The notes under the pieces were generated by a model, which was not told the origin of the DNA, searched no databases, and was given only the letters and a program-made list of their open reading frames with translations. Made by a program: the position numbers and the translations under genes. DNA of 64,000 bases from an uncultured Clostridia bacterium. GTDB lineage: Bacteria; Bacillota; Clostridia; Christensenellales; Borkfalkiaceae. The stretch lies in NCBI GenBank assembly GCA_947597925.1, contig CANQFA010000001.1:62001-126000 (forward strand), in the 5' to 3' direction. This document shows, in pieces, positions 1-8,362 of this stretch (positions within the stretch are counted from its first letter, which is position 1; each line of letters begins with the position of its first letter).

Positions 1-916
1 GAATGTAGAGCGTCAGCGCTTTCTGGAGCCCAAGGAATATGACTTCGAGGTGCCCTATCATCTCGACATCCTCGAAAAGCTCGGCGGCATCGACATCGAC
101 AGCGCGAGAAAGACGAGCGGGCAGGGCTTTTACTACCTCACGGGGGATATCGCCCGCCTGCATTCCGCCGTCCTCGCCTATGCCCGCGACTTCATGGTGG
201 ACAAGGGGTTCACCTACTGCATCCCTCCCTTCATGATCCGCTCCAGCGTCGTGTCGGGCGTCATGTCCTTCGAAGAGATGGACGGCATGATGTACAAGAT
301 CGAGGGAGAGGACCTCTACCTCATCGGCACGAGCGAGCACTCCATGATCGGACGGTTCATGAATACCACCCTCGACGAAAAGGAGCTTCCCCTGACCCTC
401 ACGAGCTATTCGCCCTGCTTCCGCAAGGAAAAGGGCGCGCACGGCATCGAGGAGCGGGGCATCTACCGCATCCACCAGTTCGAGAAGCAGGAGATGATCG
501 TCATCTGCAAGCCCGAAGAGAGCGAGGCGTGGTATGAGAAGATGTGGCGCTACACCGTGGAGCTCTTCGTCTCCATGGGCATCCCCGTCCGCCAGCTCGA
601 GTGCTGCACGGGCGACCTCGCCGATCTCAAGTACCGCAGCTGCGACGTGGAGGCATGGTCTCCCCGTCAGAAGAAATATTTCGAGGTGGGCTCGTGCTCC
701 AATCTGACCGATGCTCAGGCGCGCCGCCTCGGCATCCGCTATAAGACCGAGGGGGGCAGCAAATTTGCCCATACCCTCAATAACACGGTGGTCGCGCCTC
801 CGCGCATGCTCATCGCGTTCATCGAAAACCATCTCCGCGAAGACGGCAGCGTGGAGATCCCCGAAGTCCTCCGTCCCTATTTAGGAGGGAAGAAGGAGAT
901 CGTGCCGAAGCCGTGA
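1..916 (+). CDS. serS: Seryl-tRNA synthetase, 5' end outside window
   Basis: Class II aminoacyl-tRNA synthetase that charges tRNA-Ser in the cytoplasm. The reading frame is open from the first bases of the window, so the N-terminal part is missing; 304 residues are visible against about 425 for a full enzyme, and the lost part should be the tRNA-binding coiled-coil arm. The class II catalytic core is present: motif 2 reads CFRKEKGAHGIEERGIYRIH, followed by HQFEKQEM, and motif 3 surrounds LNNTVVAPPRMLIAFIENH. The stop codon overlaps the GTG start of the next gene (GTGA), which indicates translational coupling. Identification is firm. Any T-box leader would lie upstream of the window. Confidence 0.96.
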   Translation, partial: NVERQRFLEPKEYDFEVPYHLDILEKLGGIDIDSARKTSGQGFYYLTGDIARLHSAVLAYARDFMVDKGFTYCIPPFMIRSSVVSGVMSFEEMDGMMYKIEGEDLYLIGTSEHSMIGRFMNTTLDEKELPLTLTSYSPCFRKEKGAHGIEERGIYRIHQFEKQEMIVICKPEESEAWYEKMWRYTVELFVSMGIPVRQLECCTGDLADLKYRSCDVEAWSPRQKKYFEVGSCSNLTDAQARRLGIRYKTEGGSKFAHTLNNTVVAPPRMLIAFIENHLREDGSVEIPEVLRPYLGGKKEIVPKP

Positions 917-1881
917 GATACGTCTTTTTCGACATCGAATGCGCGTGTGTCTTCAAGTACACCGCCAAGATCTGTGCCTTCGGATATGTTGTGACCGACG
1001 ACAAGTTCGAAGTGCTCGAGCGGGAAGATATCCTCCTCAACCCGAAGGGAAAATTTCACCTCACCGACCGCAAGGGGCAGGAGGGGCTCGTGCTCCCCTA
1101 TGAGTACGAGGACTTCAAAAAATATCCCCTCTTCCCCGCCGTCTATCCCCGCATCAAGTCCCTCCTCGAGGCGAAGGACGTCCTCGTCTTGGGACATGCC
1201 ACCATCAACGACGTCAACTACCTCAACCTCGAGACCAAGCGCTACAAGCTCCCTTCCTTCCGCTTCCAGTTCCACGACACGCAGTTCTTCTATATGAACG
1301 CGGTGGGGGAGTACGGGCATCAGGTGGGGCTGGGCGGCATGGCCGAAGCGCTCGGCGTGGAGTTTACCCCGCACCGTGCGGTGGACGATGCCTATGCCAC
1401 CATGCGCGTCTGCGAGGCGCTCGTAAAGAGGGAGGAGACCGACCTTCCGGGGCTCATAAACCGCTACGGCGTGAAGGGCGGACGTGTCGCGGGATACCGC
1501 ATTTCGCCCCCCTCCTCGCGCGGACAGAAGGAATATTACGAGGAGCGTGCGCGGGAGAGAGAGGAGTATCACCGCGCCCACGAGGAATTTTACCGCTACG
1601 TCAATAAGTACATGCACCGCCGCAGAAAGGGCGGGCCCCTCGACGGCAAGGTCTTCTGCTTTGCGAAGGACGTCGAGACAGATGTCCCCATGTCCGTGAC
1701 GATGCTCACCGCGATCTACGGCGGAGGGGGCAGGTACACCTCCCATCCGAGCGATTGCAATGTCTATGTCGCGCGGGAGAAGGGGGGAGTCCGCTTCGAG
1801 AGCGCCATGCAGGCGGGGGCGGAGTTCCTCTCCGTGGGAGAGCTCCGCGAGATGCTCGACGGGCAGGGCGCAGTCGTATGA
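913..1881 (+). CDS. DEDDh 3'-5' exonuclease with C-terminal BRCT-like domain
   Basis: This 322-residue protein starts at GTG 913, overlapping the serS stop. The N-terminal 170 residues form a DnaQ-like exonuclease: motif ExoI FDIEC (D7, E9), ExoII GHATINDVNYL (D100), and ExoIII with H154 and D159 in HRAVDDA. All five catalytic positions are present, so it should be an active 3'-5' exonuclease on DNA or RNA. After a charged linker (about 200-240), the last 80 residues have the pattern of a BRCT domain: an opening GKVFCF strand, GGG turn, ASN-rich TSHPSDCNVYV strand, and a closing AGAEFLSVGELREML helix. Such a domain would bring the nuclease to DNA nicks or phosphorylated partners. It is coupled to its neighbours by 4-base overlaps. 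The exonuclease call is strong; the BRCT call is pattern-based. Confidence 0.8.
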   Translation: MRYVFFDIECACVFKYTAKICAFGYVVTDDKFEVLEREDILLNPKGKFHLTDRKGQEGLVLPYEYEDFKKYPLFPAVYPRIKSLLEAKDVLVLGHATINDVNYLNLETKRYKLPSFRFQFHDTQFFYMNAVGEYGHQVGLGGMAEALGVEFTPHRAVDDAYATMRVCEALVKREETDLPGLINRYGVKGGRVAGYRISPPSSRGQKEYYEERAREREEYHRAHEEFYRYVNKYMHRRRKGGPLDGKVFCFAKDVETDVPMSVTMLTAIYGGGGRYTSHPSDCNVYVAREKGGVRFESAMQAGAEFLSVGELREMLDGQGAVV

Positions 1882-3161
1882 CGGACCTTCCCGTACAATT
1901 TACAGAGAGAATGAAGGAGAGGCTGGGAGAAGATTTCTCGGCCTTTTCGGCATCTTATGCGCGTCCGCCTCTGCGCGGGCTCAGGGTCAACCCGCTCAAG
2001 ATCTCCGCGGAGGACTTTCTTCTGCGTGCCCCCTTCCCGCTCGGGGAGCGCGTCCCGTGGGAGAAGAATGCCTATTATCAGGACGCGGACAGGCCCGGGG
2101 GCGACGTGTACCACTTCGCGGGCCTCTACTACCTGCAGGAGCCCTCTGCAATGTGCGCGGCGCCCCTCCTCGGGGTGAAGGCGGGAGAACGCGTACTGGA
2201 CCTCTGTGCGGCGCCCGGAGGCAAGACGACGCAGCTCGCCGCGGACATGGGTGGCACGGGCGTGCTCGTTGCCAACGAGATAGACTACGGCCGCGCGAAG
2301 ATCCTCGCGCAGAATACGGAGCGGCTCGGCATCACGAACTGCATGGTGACTTCGCTCCCGCCCCGCCTCCTTGCCGAGAAACTGCCCGAATATTTCGATA
2401 AGATCTTGGTAGATGCCCCCTGCTCGGGGGAGGGGATGTTCAAGAAGGAGCCAAACGCCATCCCCGAATGGAGCATGGAAAATGTCGCGCGCTGTGCCGC
2501 ACGCCAGCGGGAAATTTTGGACGAGGCCGCCATACTTCTTGCGGGCGGCGGGAAATTGGTCTACTCCACCTGCACCTTCGCCGAGGAGGAGGACGAGTGG
2601 CAGGTAGAGGCCTTTTTGGCGCGCCATCCCGAGTTCGAACTGCTCGAGATGAAGAAGCTCCTCCCGCATGAGGTGAAGGGAGAGGGGCATTTCGCGGCCC
2701 TCCTCCGAAAAAACGAGGGTGCAAAGAGGGATGCCCGCCTCCTCCCCGAGACGAAGAGCAGGGCAGTGGAAGGCTGCCTCGGAGAGCTCCTCGCCCTTCC
2801 CGCGGGCCTTCGACTCTTCGAGCACAGGACGCCGGGGGTCAGAGCTCCCCGCTTCTTTGCCCTCCCCGAGGAGGCGCCCGCCCTGTCCGCGCTCCGCTGC
2901 GGCCTCGAGCTCGGCGAATACGACGGCAAGCTCTTCCGTCCCGCCCACGCCCTCGCCATGGCATACGGCGGACGGGCAAACCGCAAACTCATCCTCTCCC
3001 GCGAGGAGGCAAAAAAATATCTCCACGGCGAAACCGTGGAGACAGACCTCGGACATGGGTGGTGCGTCGTGTGTGTGGAGGAGTTCCCGCTCGGCTGGGG
3101 GAAGGTCACGGCGGGGGTCGCAAAGAACCATCTTCCCAAGGCGCTCAGGATGATCTCTTAG
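1878..3161 (+). CDS. RsmF/NOL1-type rRNA (cytosine-C5)-methyltransferase
   Basis: This 427-residue SAM-dependent RNA m5C methyltransferase belongs to the NOL1/NOP2/Sun family. The ATG at 1878 overlaps the previous stop (ATGA). Motif I is LDLCAAPGGKT. The catalytic cysteine motif is DAPCSGEGMF, and the second conserved cysteine lies in YSTCTF. The C-terminal third (from about residue 280) resembles the RsmF-type extension that binds rRNA, ending in a segment with GWGKVTAGVAKNHLPKALR. The likely substrate is 16S rRNA, but paralogues modify different cytosines, so no gene symbol is given. The last 17 bases overlap the convergent pnuC gene. Confidence 0.9.
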   Translation: MTDLPVQFTERMKERLGEDFSAFSASYARPPLRGLRVNPLKISAEDFLLRAPFPLGERVPWEKNAYYQDADRPGGDVYHFAGLYYLQEPSAMCAAPLLGVKAGERVLDLCAAPGGKTTQLAADMGGTGVLVANEIDYGRAKILAQNTERLGITNCMVTSLPPRLLAEKLPEYFDKILVDAPCSGEGMFKKEPNAIPEWSMENVARCAARQREILDEAAILLAGGGKLVYSTCTFAEEEDEWQVEAFLARHPEFELLEMKKLLPHEVKGEGHFAALLRKNEGAKRDARLLPETKSRAVEGCLGELLALPAGLRLFEHRTPGVRAPRFFALPEEAPALSALRCGLELGEYDGKLFRPAHALAMAYGGRANRKLILSREEAKKYLHGETVETDLGHGWCVVCVEEFPLGWGKVTAGVAKNHLPKALRMIS

Positions 3162-3855
3162 GCGCCTCATCGCCTCTTTGCTGCCTCTTCATGCGCAGCC
3201 AATTGCACAGGCCGTAGAGGTCGAGGGCGAGGAAGACGGCGAAGCAGACGACGAGGGCGATGTACTCCGTGCTCTTCGCCGAAGCGAGCGACCAGAGCAC
3301 GATGAGCACGACGTCGTTACAGGCATAGGCGAGGGCGTAGAGGGGACTGCGGAGAAAGGTAAAGGAGACGGCGACGAAGCTCGTCGCGACCGAGACGGTG
3401 CTCCAGATGAGGTTTTCGGTGCCGAGCGCGCCGAGGAGGAACCAAAAGCCCGTCGTCACGGCGGCGGCGAGGAGGAAGACGGCGGCATAATGCCCCGCCC
3501 TGAGGGAGCGGATCTCCACCTCCGCATGGTCTTCGCGGAAGGGGTGGCGGAGCCATGAGATCACGGCGGCGAGCGCCATGGGCGCCGACATGCCGAGGTA
3601 GGTGATCATCTCCCCGTAGTAGTGTTGGCCATAGGAGACGAAGCCGTAGTAGGCGGCAAAGACCACGCAGAGCATCTGCCCGATGACATTTCCCTTGGAG
3701 ACGAAGATGAGGGCGGTGGCACCCAAGATGGACCCCGCGAGGTTGAGCCAGTCGGTATTTTTGCACAGTACAAAGGAGAGGACGACGGCAAGGACCGACC
3801 CCGTCCAAAGTAAGATCTCAAATGGGCTGAAATAGTGTAAGATGTCTCGTTTCAT
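3145..3855 (-). CDS. pnuC: PnuC-type nicotinamide riboside/mononucleotide transporter
   Basis: This 236-residue inner-membrane protein has about seven hydrophobic segments and the PnuC family pattern, with WLNLAGSILGATALIFVSKGN near the first helices and repeated aromatic Trp/Tyr in membrane segments. It takes up a pyridine ring precursor for NAD synthesis by facilitated diffusion. The start ATG has no Shine-Dalgarno sequence: the ten bases before it are A/T-rich and are preceded directly by a 10-bp GC hairpin. It is convergent with, and overlaps by 17 bp, the upstream methyltransferase gene. Whether the true substrate is nicotinamide riboside or another vitamin of the Pnu group (thiamine, riboflavin) cannot be read from sequence. 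Confidence 0.85.
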   Translation of the reverse strand: MKRDILHYFSPFEILLWTGSVLAVVLSFVLCKNTDWLNLAGSILGATALIFVSKGNVIGQMLCVVFAAYYGFVSYGQHYYGEMITYLGMSAPMALAAVISWLRHPFREDHAEVEIRSLRAGHYAAVFLLAAAVTTGFWFLLGALGTENLIWSTVSVATSFVAVSFTFLRSPLYALAYACNDVVLIVLWSLASAKSTEYIALVVCFAVFLALDLYGLCNWLRMKRQQRGDEAPKRSS

Positions 3856-3865
3856 AATAATTTAA

Positions 3866-3897
3866 GCGGCGGCGCAAGATAGCGCCGCCGCCTTTTG
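3866..3897 (-). terminator. GC-rich hairpin between lipoprotein gene and pnuC
   Basis: Perfect 10-bp inverted repeat (GCGGCGGCGC / GCGCCGCCGC) with a 6-base loop. On the minus strand it follows the large lipoprotein gene and ends 10 bases before the pnuC ATG. The U-rich side is better on the plus strand (CTTTTG), so it may not be a strong minus-strand terminator and could act as a leader structure for pnuC. Confidence 0.55.
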
Positions 3898-3975
3898 TCA
3901 TACCTTATCCGTCATCCGAGCGGCCCATTCGTCATTCGAACAGACTATCCGTCATCCCGAACGGATGTGAGGGAT
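3897..3975. repeat. GTCAT-CCGA intergenic repeat array, 20-base period
   Basis: GTCAT begins at 3911, 3931 and 3951, exactly 20 bases apart, with a further GTCAT at 3897. The three main units share GTCATYC and a following CGA; the last is the best preserved and continues as CGAACGGATGTGAGGGATCCC. Related dispersed sequences with a GTCATCC...GAGGGATC core occur between genes in many bacteria. No coding function is visible. Confidence 0.6.
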
Positions 3976-3989
3976 CCCGTCTCAGCGGC

Positions 3990-6900
3990 TTACTCCTCGT
4001 CGGGCTCGTCCTCGGTCTTCTTGGACGCGTTCGTATCGGGGGTGAGGACGGTGAGCTTGGGCTTCTTGTCCTTTTGCGCCTTCTTCGGGCGGCGGCTCCA
4101 CAGCTTCCTCACGGCGATGGCAAGGAGGGCAAAGGCAATGGCTGCGACGAGGAGGATGGATGCGGCATACAGCCAGATATTCTGTCCGTCGGGGTCGGCC
4201 TCCGTCGTCGTGTCGCTGTCGTTGGAGCCGTCGTCTGTCTCGCCGAGGTCATCGGGCGTCACGGTCACTTCGTTTTCCGCATAGCTCATGAAGAGGGAGA
4301 CGGAGGGGACCGCCGTGCCGAGGAGGCTGCCGTCCTCATCCTCGCAGAAGAGCCACATGAGCGCCTCTTCCCGCGCGGACTGATCGTAGGAGCCCCAAGG
4401 GTTGCCGAGCTTCTCGGTATCCGCCGTCTTATCATAGCGCAGATAGTCGGGCGAATCGAAGAAGGTGAAGGTGTAGTAGAGGGCGAGGGGCTTATCCTTC
4501 CACGTGGCGGGGAGGAGGTCCTCTTCGCCGAGCTTGGTCTCCGCGGTCTCATTGATCTCATCGCGGATGGCCGCAGCGGCTGCATCGCGGAGGGTCGCAT
4601 AGTTCGAGGAGCTCGAGGTCGAGCAGCGGTCAAACATGACATAGCCCTGCGCGGGGATGCCGTTCTCCGCATTTGCGGTGAGGTTCTCGGCCGTCCCTTC
4701 GCGGCAGCCCGCCCACAGCTCGAGGCGGTAGGTCTTGGAGGAGTTGCCCGTCTGCACATAGAAGGAGAGGGTCACCCACTTGCCCGCATTTTCGGGCGTA
4801 CCCGTCACGGTGAGCGATGCGGCATAGGTGTCCCACGCTTCCTTGCTGTAGTCATAGCGGAGGTAGGCCGCGTCGACGGTGAGCTGCTTCACGGGCGTGC
4901 CGTATGCATCGGTGTCCGAATCCTTATCGTAATATGCATACGCGGTATCGGGATCGGTGTCGTCGGGGTTGTGCCAGAAGGCTCTCGTGCCGTCCTTCGT
5001 CACATAGTGTCCTTCGTCGTCGCGGTCAAAGGAGGCGAGGTTGGCATAGAAGTTCTCATCCGCGTCATCCTGCGCGTTCTTGTAGAGGCCGTTGTCCTGA
5101 AGGGTAAAGAGGATCTTGCCTTCCTTCTTGTAGTCCGCGGAGTCGGGGTCCATGCTGACGATGTTGCCCTTTTCGTCGTACCAGAAGGTATACTTGGGAA
5201 GGGTGGGAGCGAGGCTCGTGTCCGTCTTGTCGATGTCGGAGACGTCGGTGAGGTAGACGGTCGCCTTGGCGCCCTCGGAGAGCTTGACGCGCACGGAGAT
5301 GCGGCTCGCCGCATTGCTTGCCACCGTCGCGGAGGAGGCGAAGAAGCCATAGGCAGGCTGCACGCTCGCGCCCGTATTCACGATGACGAGGGGCTGATAG
5401 GCGGCATCTGCCGTCGTGTCCGCGTTGCCGAACATGCTCTTCCACCACGCGGCGGCGATGCGGTTTCTCTCCGCCTCATTGCCCTCCGCCTCTACGGGAA
5501 GGGTCACGTTTTCGGGATTGAGCACGGTCATCCACTTATTGGGGAGATAGTCGGCATTGGAGACATCCGTCTTCGCCGTGTCGAGGTCGAGGTAGTTCTT
5601 CGCATATTCGGAGGAGAGAAGGCCCGTGTAGACGCCGTACTCCGTCGCGAGCGTCTCGCGGCCGGGGTTCTTCGCGCCGCCCTCTACGAGCACATTGCTG
5701 CCCGCGAGCACGCCGTTATATTTTACGGGAATGGCGAGGCCGTCCTCGAGCTGCGTGCCGTTTGCGGAGGCATCGTCGAATTTGGAGGAATCCTTTACCG
5801 TGGCGGTGAGGGAGACCTTCTGGGCGTAGGTGCCCGTGGCGGCATAGGCATACTGCGACTTGGTGAGGTAGCAGGTGCGGAAGTCGGTGAAGGCCGCATA
5901 GCCGTCGCCGTAGTCCGTCTTCGTCGTGCTCGCGATGGCGGTGGGGCCGTAGGTGAGCTCGAGATAGAAGGACTTCTCGGTCTCGGTGGCATTCTCCACG
6001 AAGAAGAAGCAGCGCACCCAGCCGCGGTAGATGTCCTTGCCCGCCTGCGTCTCCTCTTCGGTGTCGCCCTCGATGTCGGTGGTGGAGACGGTGGTGGTGT
6101 CAAAGGCCGCGATGGGGTTTCTGTTTTCGCCGTCCACGAGGATGGCGCTCGCGCCCGTGAGCCCGCTCTCGATCTCACTCGTCTTCACGAAGAAGGAGAG
6201 GAGCATGCGCGTGCCGGGGGCGAGGGTAAACTTGCTGTTCGTCACGGTGGCGGTATACGCCGTGCCGTTGGCGGAGAGGAGCATGACGATGTTGTTCTGC
6301 GCATCGGCTTCGAAGGGGAACTTGTCCGCGAAGTCCTTATTGTAGATGGTGCGGAGATAGCCGTTCGTCGTCTCGTTCTTGATCTCGTCCAGCGTCATGA
6401 CGCGGCCGATGTTGTTGCGGGACTTGTCGCCCTCGTCATTTCTCGTGTCCCTGAGCGAGGGGTCGATGTTTTCGGGATAGTAGGTCTTGCTGCCCGAGAC
6501 TTCCTTGGTGGGAGATACGGTGATCTCGGACTCGTCGTCTGCGAAGGGAAGGGGATCGAACTCCTCGGAGGCATTGAGGTCGAGCGCAAAGGTCTTGGCC
6601 TCGAGCTCGGGCGCGAGGAAGATCTTGTCGTCGCCCCTGTCGTTGATGGTGCAGGTGTAGTTCTCCCCGAGGGCCTCGGTCGCTTCGCTGTAGGCGGCGT
6701 CGGAGAGGATCTTGCAGCGCACGTCGTCGAAGAAGGCGTACCCGTCTACGGACTCATAGCGGTTGTCCGAGCTGCCCTGTCCGAGGCCGAGCTCGATGCG
6801 GAAAGTCGTGGCGGCATAGGTATTGGCATGGATATACACCGTGTACTGCTCCCATGCGTCCTTCGTGACGATGTTTTTGATCTGCATCTGGTCGAGGGTG

Positions 6901-7802
6901 GAGCCGCCGACCGTGTTGGTAATGCCGATATAGGCGCCCGCGCGCTTCTCGACGGGGATATCCTCTTCGCCGTCCGTGGAGGTCGCATAGTGATAGAGCT
7001 CGGAGGTGCGTACCCAGACCGAGACGGAGGCCGCCGTGCCTGCCTGCAGGGTGACGGTCGTGGAGGAGGTATAGTGCTGTGCCGTGCCGCGCACGCCGTC
7101 CGAGGTGTGGCGGTTGTGGATCATGAGGATGGAATCTTCCTCCGCGTCCCTGCCGTCCGCTTCGGCATAGAGGAGGGGATGTGCGTCGTCATTTGCGACC
7201 TCGGAGAGATACTCCACGTCTTCGAAGTCGATGGAGTAGCCGTAGTCGCCGTACAGCGCAAAGTCCGCCTTGGAGTCGACGGAGTAAAATTCGTAGAATT
7301 CGAGACGGTCGTAGACGGAGGCCTCTTCCCAGTGCGCCTCGGCATTGGAGACGGCCGCCTGCGTGAGTTCGCCGCTCGTCGCCTTGACGGGCTCGCCGTC
7401 GTCATCCTTCTTCACCGTGCCGTCATCTTCCTTTTCGTAGCGGTCGGCCTCGAGGATGAGGGGGTAGGTGGACTTCGCCATCTTGTCCCAGTCGGAGACC
7501 CTGACGATGCCCGAGGTCGTGGTGGAGGAGGGGGAACCGGAAGAGAAGGACCAGTCATTGGGCGAGTTGATGAAGGCGCGCTTGTCGTCGTCTTCCTCGT
7601 CCATCTCCCTGAAAAACTCGAAGTTGCCGTTTTTCAGGCGCTGGGTATCCGTCGCGGAGGGCGTGGTGGTGTCGTCCTCATTTTCCTGTTCCTCGGGCGT
7701 GCATGCGGAGATGACGCCCAGAGAGAGGGTCGCGGAAAGAAGGAGGGCAATGCCGCCCATGAAGCGTCTCTTTCCTTTTCCCGATTGATAGAATTTTGCC
7801 AT
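3990..7802 (-). CDS. Large surface lipoprotein with repeated jelly-roll-like modules and C-terminal membrane anchor
   Basis: This 1270-residue exported protein has a basic N-terminus, a hydrophobic stretch and a lipobox ISAC with the acylated Cys at 34. A long acidic, Thr/Ser/Asp/Tyr-rich extracellular part follows. It contains at least three related modules that open with a strand of the type SVWVRTSE, LSFFVKTSE, SVRVKLSE or LSFYVQTGN and close with GYAFFDDV, GYAAFTDF or GYVMFDRC; this is the usual pattern of carbohydrate-binding-like beta-sandwich repeats. Near residue 1212-1233 there is a hydrophobic helix followed by a lysine-rich tail, so the protein carries both a lipid and a transmembrane anchor. 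A promoter and AAGGTG Shine-Dalgarno precede it. No enzymatic motif is seen. The likely role is in cell-surface glycan or host contact. Confidence 0.7.
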   Translation of the reverse strand: MAKFYQSGKGKRRFMGGIALLLSATLSLGVISACTPEEQENEDDTTTPSATDTQRLKNGNFEFFREMDEEDDDKRAFINSPNDWSFSSGSPSSTTTSGIVRVSDWDKMAKSTYPLILEADRYEKEDDGTVKKDDDGEPVKATSGELTQAAVSNAEAHWEEASVYDRLEFYEFYSVDSKADFALYGDYGYSIDFEDVEYLSEVANDDAHPLLYAEADGRDAEEDSILMIHNRHTSDGVRGTAQHYTSSTTVTLQAGTAASVSVWVRTSELYHYATSTDGEEDIPVEKRAGAYIGITNTVGGSTLDQMQIKNIVTKDAWEQYTVYIHANTYAATTFRIELGLGQGSSDNRYESVDGYAFFDDVRCKILSDAAYSEATEALGENYTCTINDRGDDKIFLAPELEAKTFALDLNASEEFDPLPFADDESEITVSPTKEVSGSKTYYPENIDPSLRDTRNDEGDKSRNNIGRVMTLDEIKNETTNGYLRTIYNKDFADKFPFEADAQNNIVMLLSANGTAYTATVTNSKFTLAPGTRMLLSFFVKTSEIESGLTGASAILVDGENRNPIAAFDTTTVSTTDIEGDTEEETQAGKDIYRGWVRCFFFVENATETEKSFYLELTYGPTAIASTTKTDYGDGYAAFTDFRTCYLTKSQYAYAATGTYAQKVSLTATVKDSSKFDDASANGTQLEDGLAIPVKYNGVLAGSNVLVEGGAKNPGRETLATEYGVYTGLLSSEYAKNYLDLDTAKTDVSNADYLPNKWMTVLNPENVTLPVEAEGNEAERNRIAAAWWKSMFGNADTTADAAYQPLVIVNTGASVQPAYGFFASSATVASNAASRISVRVKLSEGAKATVYLTDVSDIDKTDTSLAPTLPKYTFWYDEKGNIVSMDPDSADYKKEGKILFTLQDNGLYKNAQDDADENFYANLASFDRDDEGHYVTKDGTRAFWHNPDDTDPDTAYAYYDKDSDTDAYGTPVKQLTVDAAYLRYDYSKEAWDTYAASLTVTGTPENAGKWVTLSFYVQTGNSSKTYRLELWAGCREGTAENLTANAENGIPAQGYVMFDRCSTSSSSNYATLRDAAAAAIRDEINETAETKLGEEDLLPATWKDKPLALYYTFTFFDSPDYLRYDKTADTEKLGNPWGSYDQSAREEALMWLFCEDEDGSLLGTAVPSVSLFMSYAENEVTVTPDDLGETDDGSNDSDTTTEADPDGQNIWLYAASILLVAAIAFALLAIAVRKLWSRRPKKAQKDKKPKLTVLTPDTNASKKTEDEPDEE

Positions 7803-7876
7803 AGATCACACCTTACGTTGGCGGCGGAACAAGGGGGCTTGCGCCGCGCGCCGAGATTTTTCGGAAATACTTCTCC

Positions 7877-7905
7877 ATTTTAATACAAAAGCGAAAGACT
7901 TGCAA
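7877..7905 (-). promoter_or_regulatory. SigA promoter of the surface lipoprotein gene
   Basis: Minus-strand TTGCAA (7905-7900), 17-base spacer, TAAAAT (7882-7877). The expected start of transcription is near 7870, leaving a leader of about 70 bases before the ATG at 7802. Confidence 0.7.
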
Positions 7906-8014
7906 GCGCTTTTGCATGCCGACCGCAAAAAAAGGCAAATTTTTTTTCCTCTTGCACATACTTTTCACGAAAAAGCGGGGAAAAGTGCCCGAAAATGGGG
8001 TCGGCGGGATACAT

Positions 8015-8362
8015 ATGCGAAATTTCGGATTCCTCGGCGGCGGGCTCATCGGGCTCGCGAACGGACTCTTCGGCGGGGGAGGAGGCATGATAGCCGTGCC
8101 CGTCCTGCGGGCGCAGGGGCGGGATGCAAGACACGCCCATGCCGCCGCCATCGCCGTCATGCTCCCCGCCTCCGCCCTGAGCGCCGCGGTCTATGCACTC
8201 CGCGGCTATCTCTCCCTTTCCCTCCTCCTTCCCGTCCTCCTCGGCGCCGTGGCGGGCGGGCTCCTCGGGGCGCGCCTCCTCTTTCTCTCCTCGTCGAAGG
8301 GAGCGGCCCTGCTCTTTTCCGCCGTCATGCTCGCGGCGGGGGTGAGGATGGTGCTGCCGTGA
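8015..8362 (+). CDS. TauE/SafE-family half transporter, N-terminal half
   Basis: This 115-residue membrane protein has four predicted hydrophobic segments. It carries the TauE/SafE (DUF81) glycine signature GLFGGGGGMIAVPVL near its start, followed by HAHAAAIAVMLPAS. Full-length family members have eight helices made of two such halves; here the halves are separate genes, and the product must pair with the protein encoded next. I chose ATG 8015 because it sits directly before the first family motif. The family exports sulfite, sulfoacetate or other small organosulfur anions; the substrate here is unknown. The stop overlaps the GTG of the second half (GTGA), which couples their translation. Confidence 0.75.
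   Translation: MRNFGFLGGGLIGLANGLFGGGGGMIAVPVLRAQGRDARHAHAAAIAVMLPASALSAAVYALRGYLSLSLLLPVLLGAVAGGLLGARLLFLSSSKGAALLFSAVMLAAGVRMVLP

Noticed and set aside
3856..3990. NAD-II riboswitch before pnuC
   Set aside because: The segment is made of GTCAT repeats and one simple hairpin; I could not find the conserved pseudoknot segments.
4074..7883. A 1269-codon open frame on the plus strand opposite the surface lipoprotein
   Set aside because: It mirrors the lipoprotein gene in the complementary codon phase, is rich in Gly/Arg/Glu/Val as expected from GC-rich antisense frames, and has no family motif. The minus-strand frame has signal peptide, promoter and ribosome-binding site.
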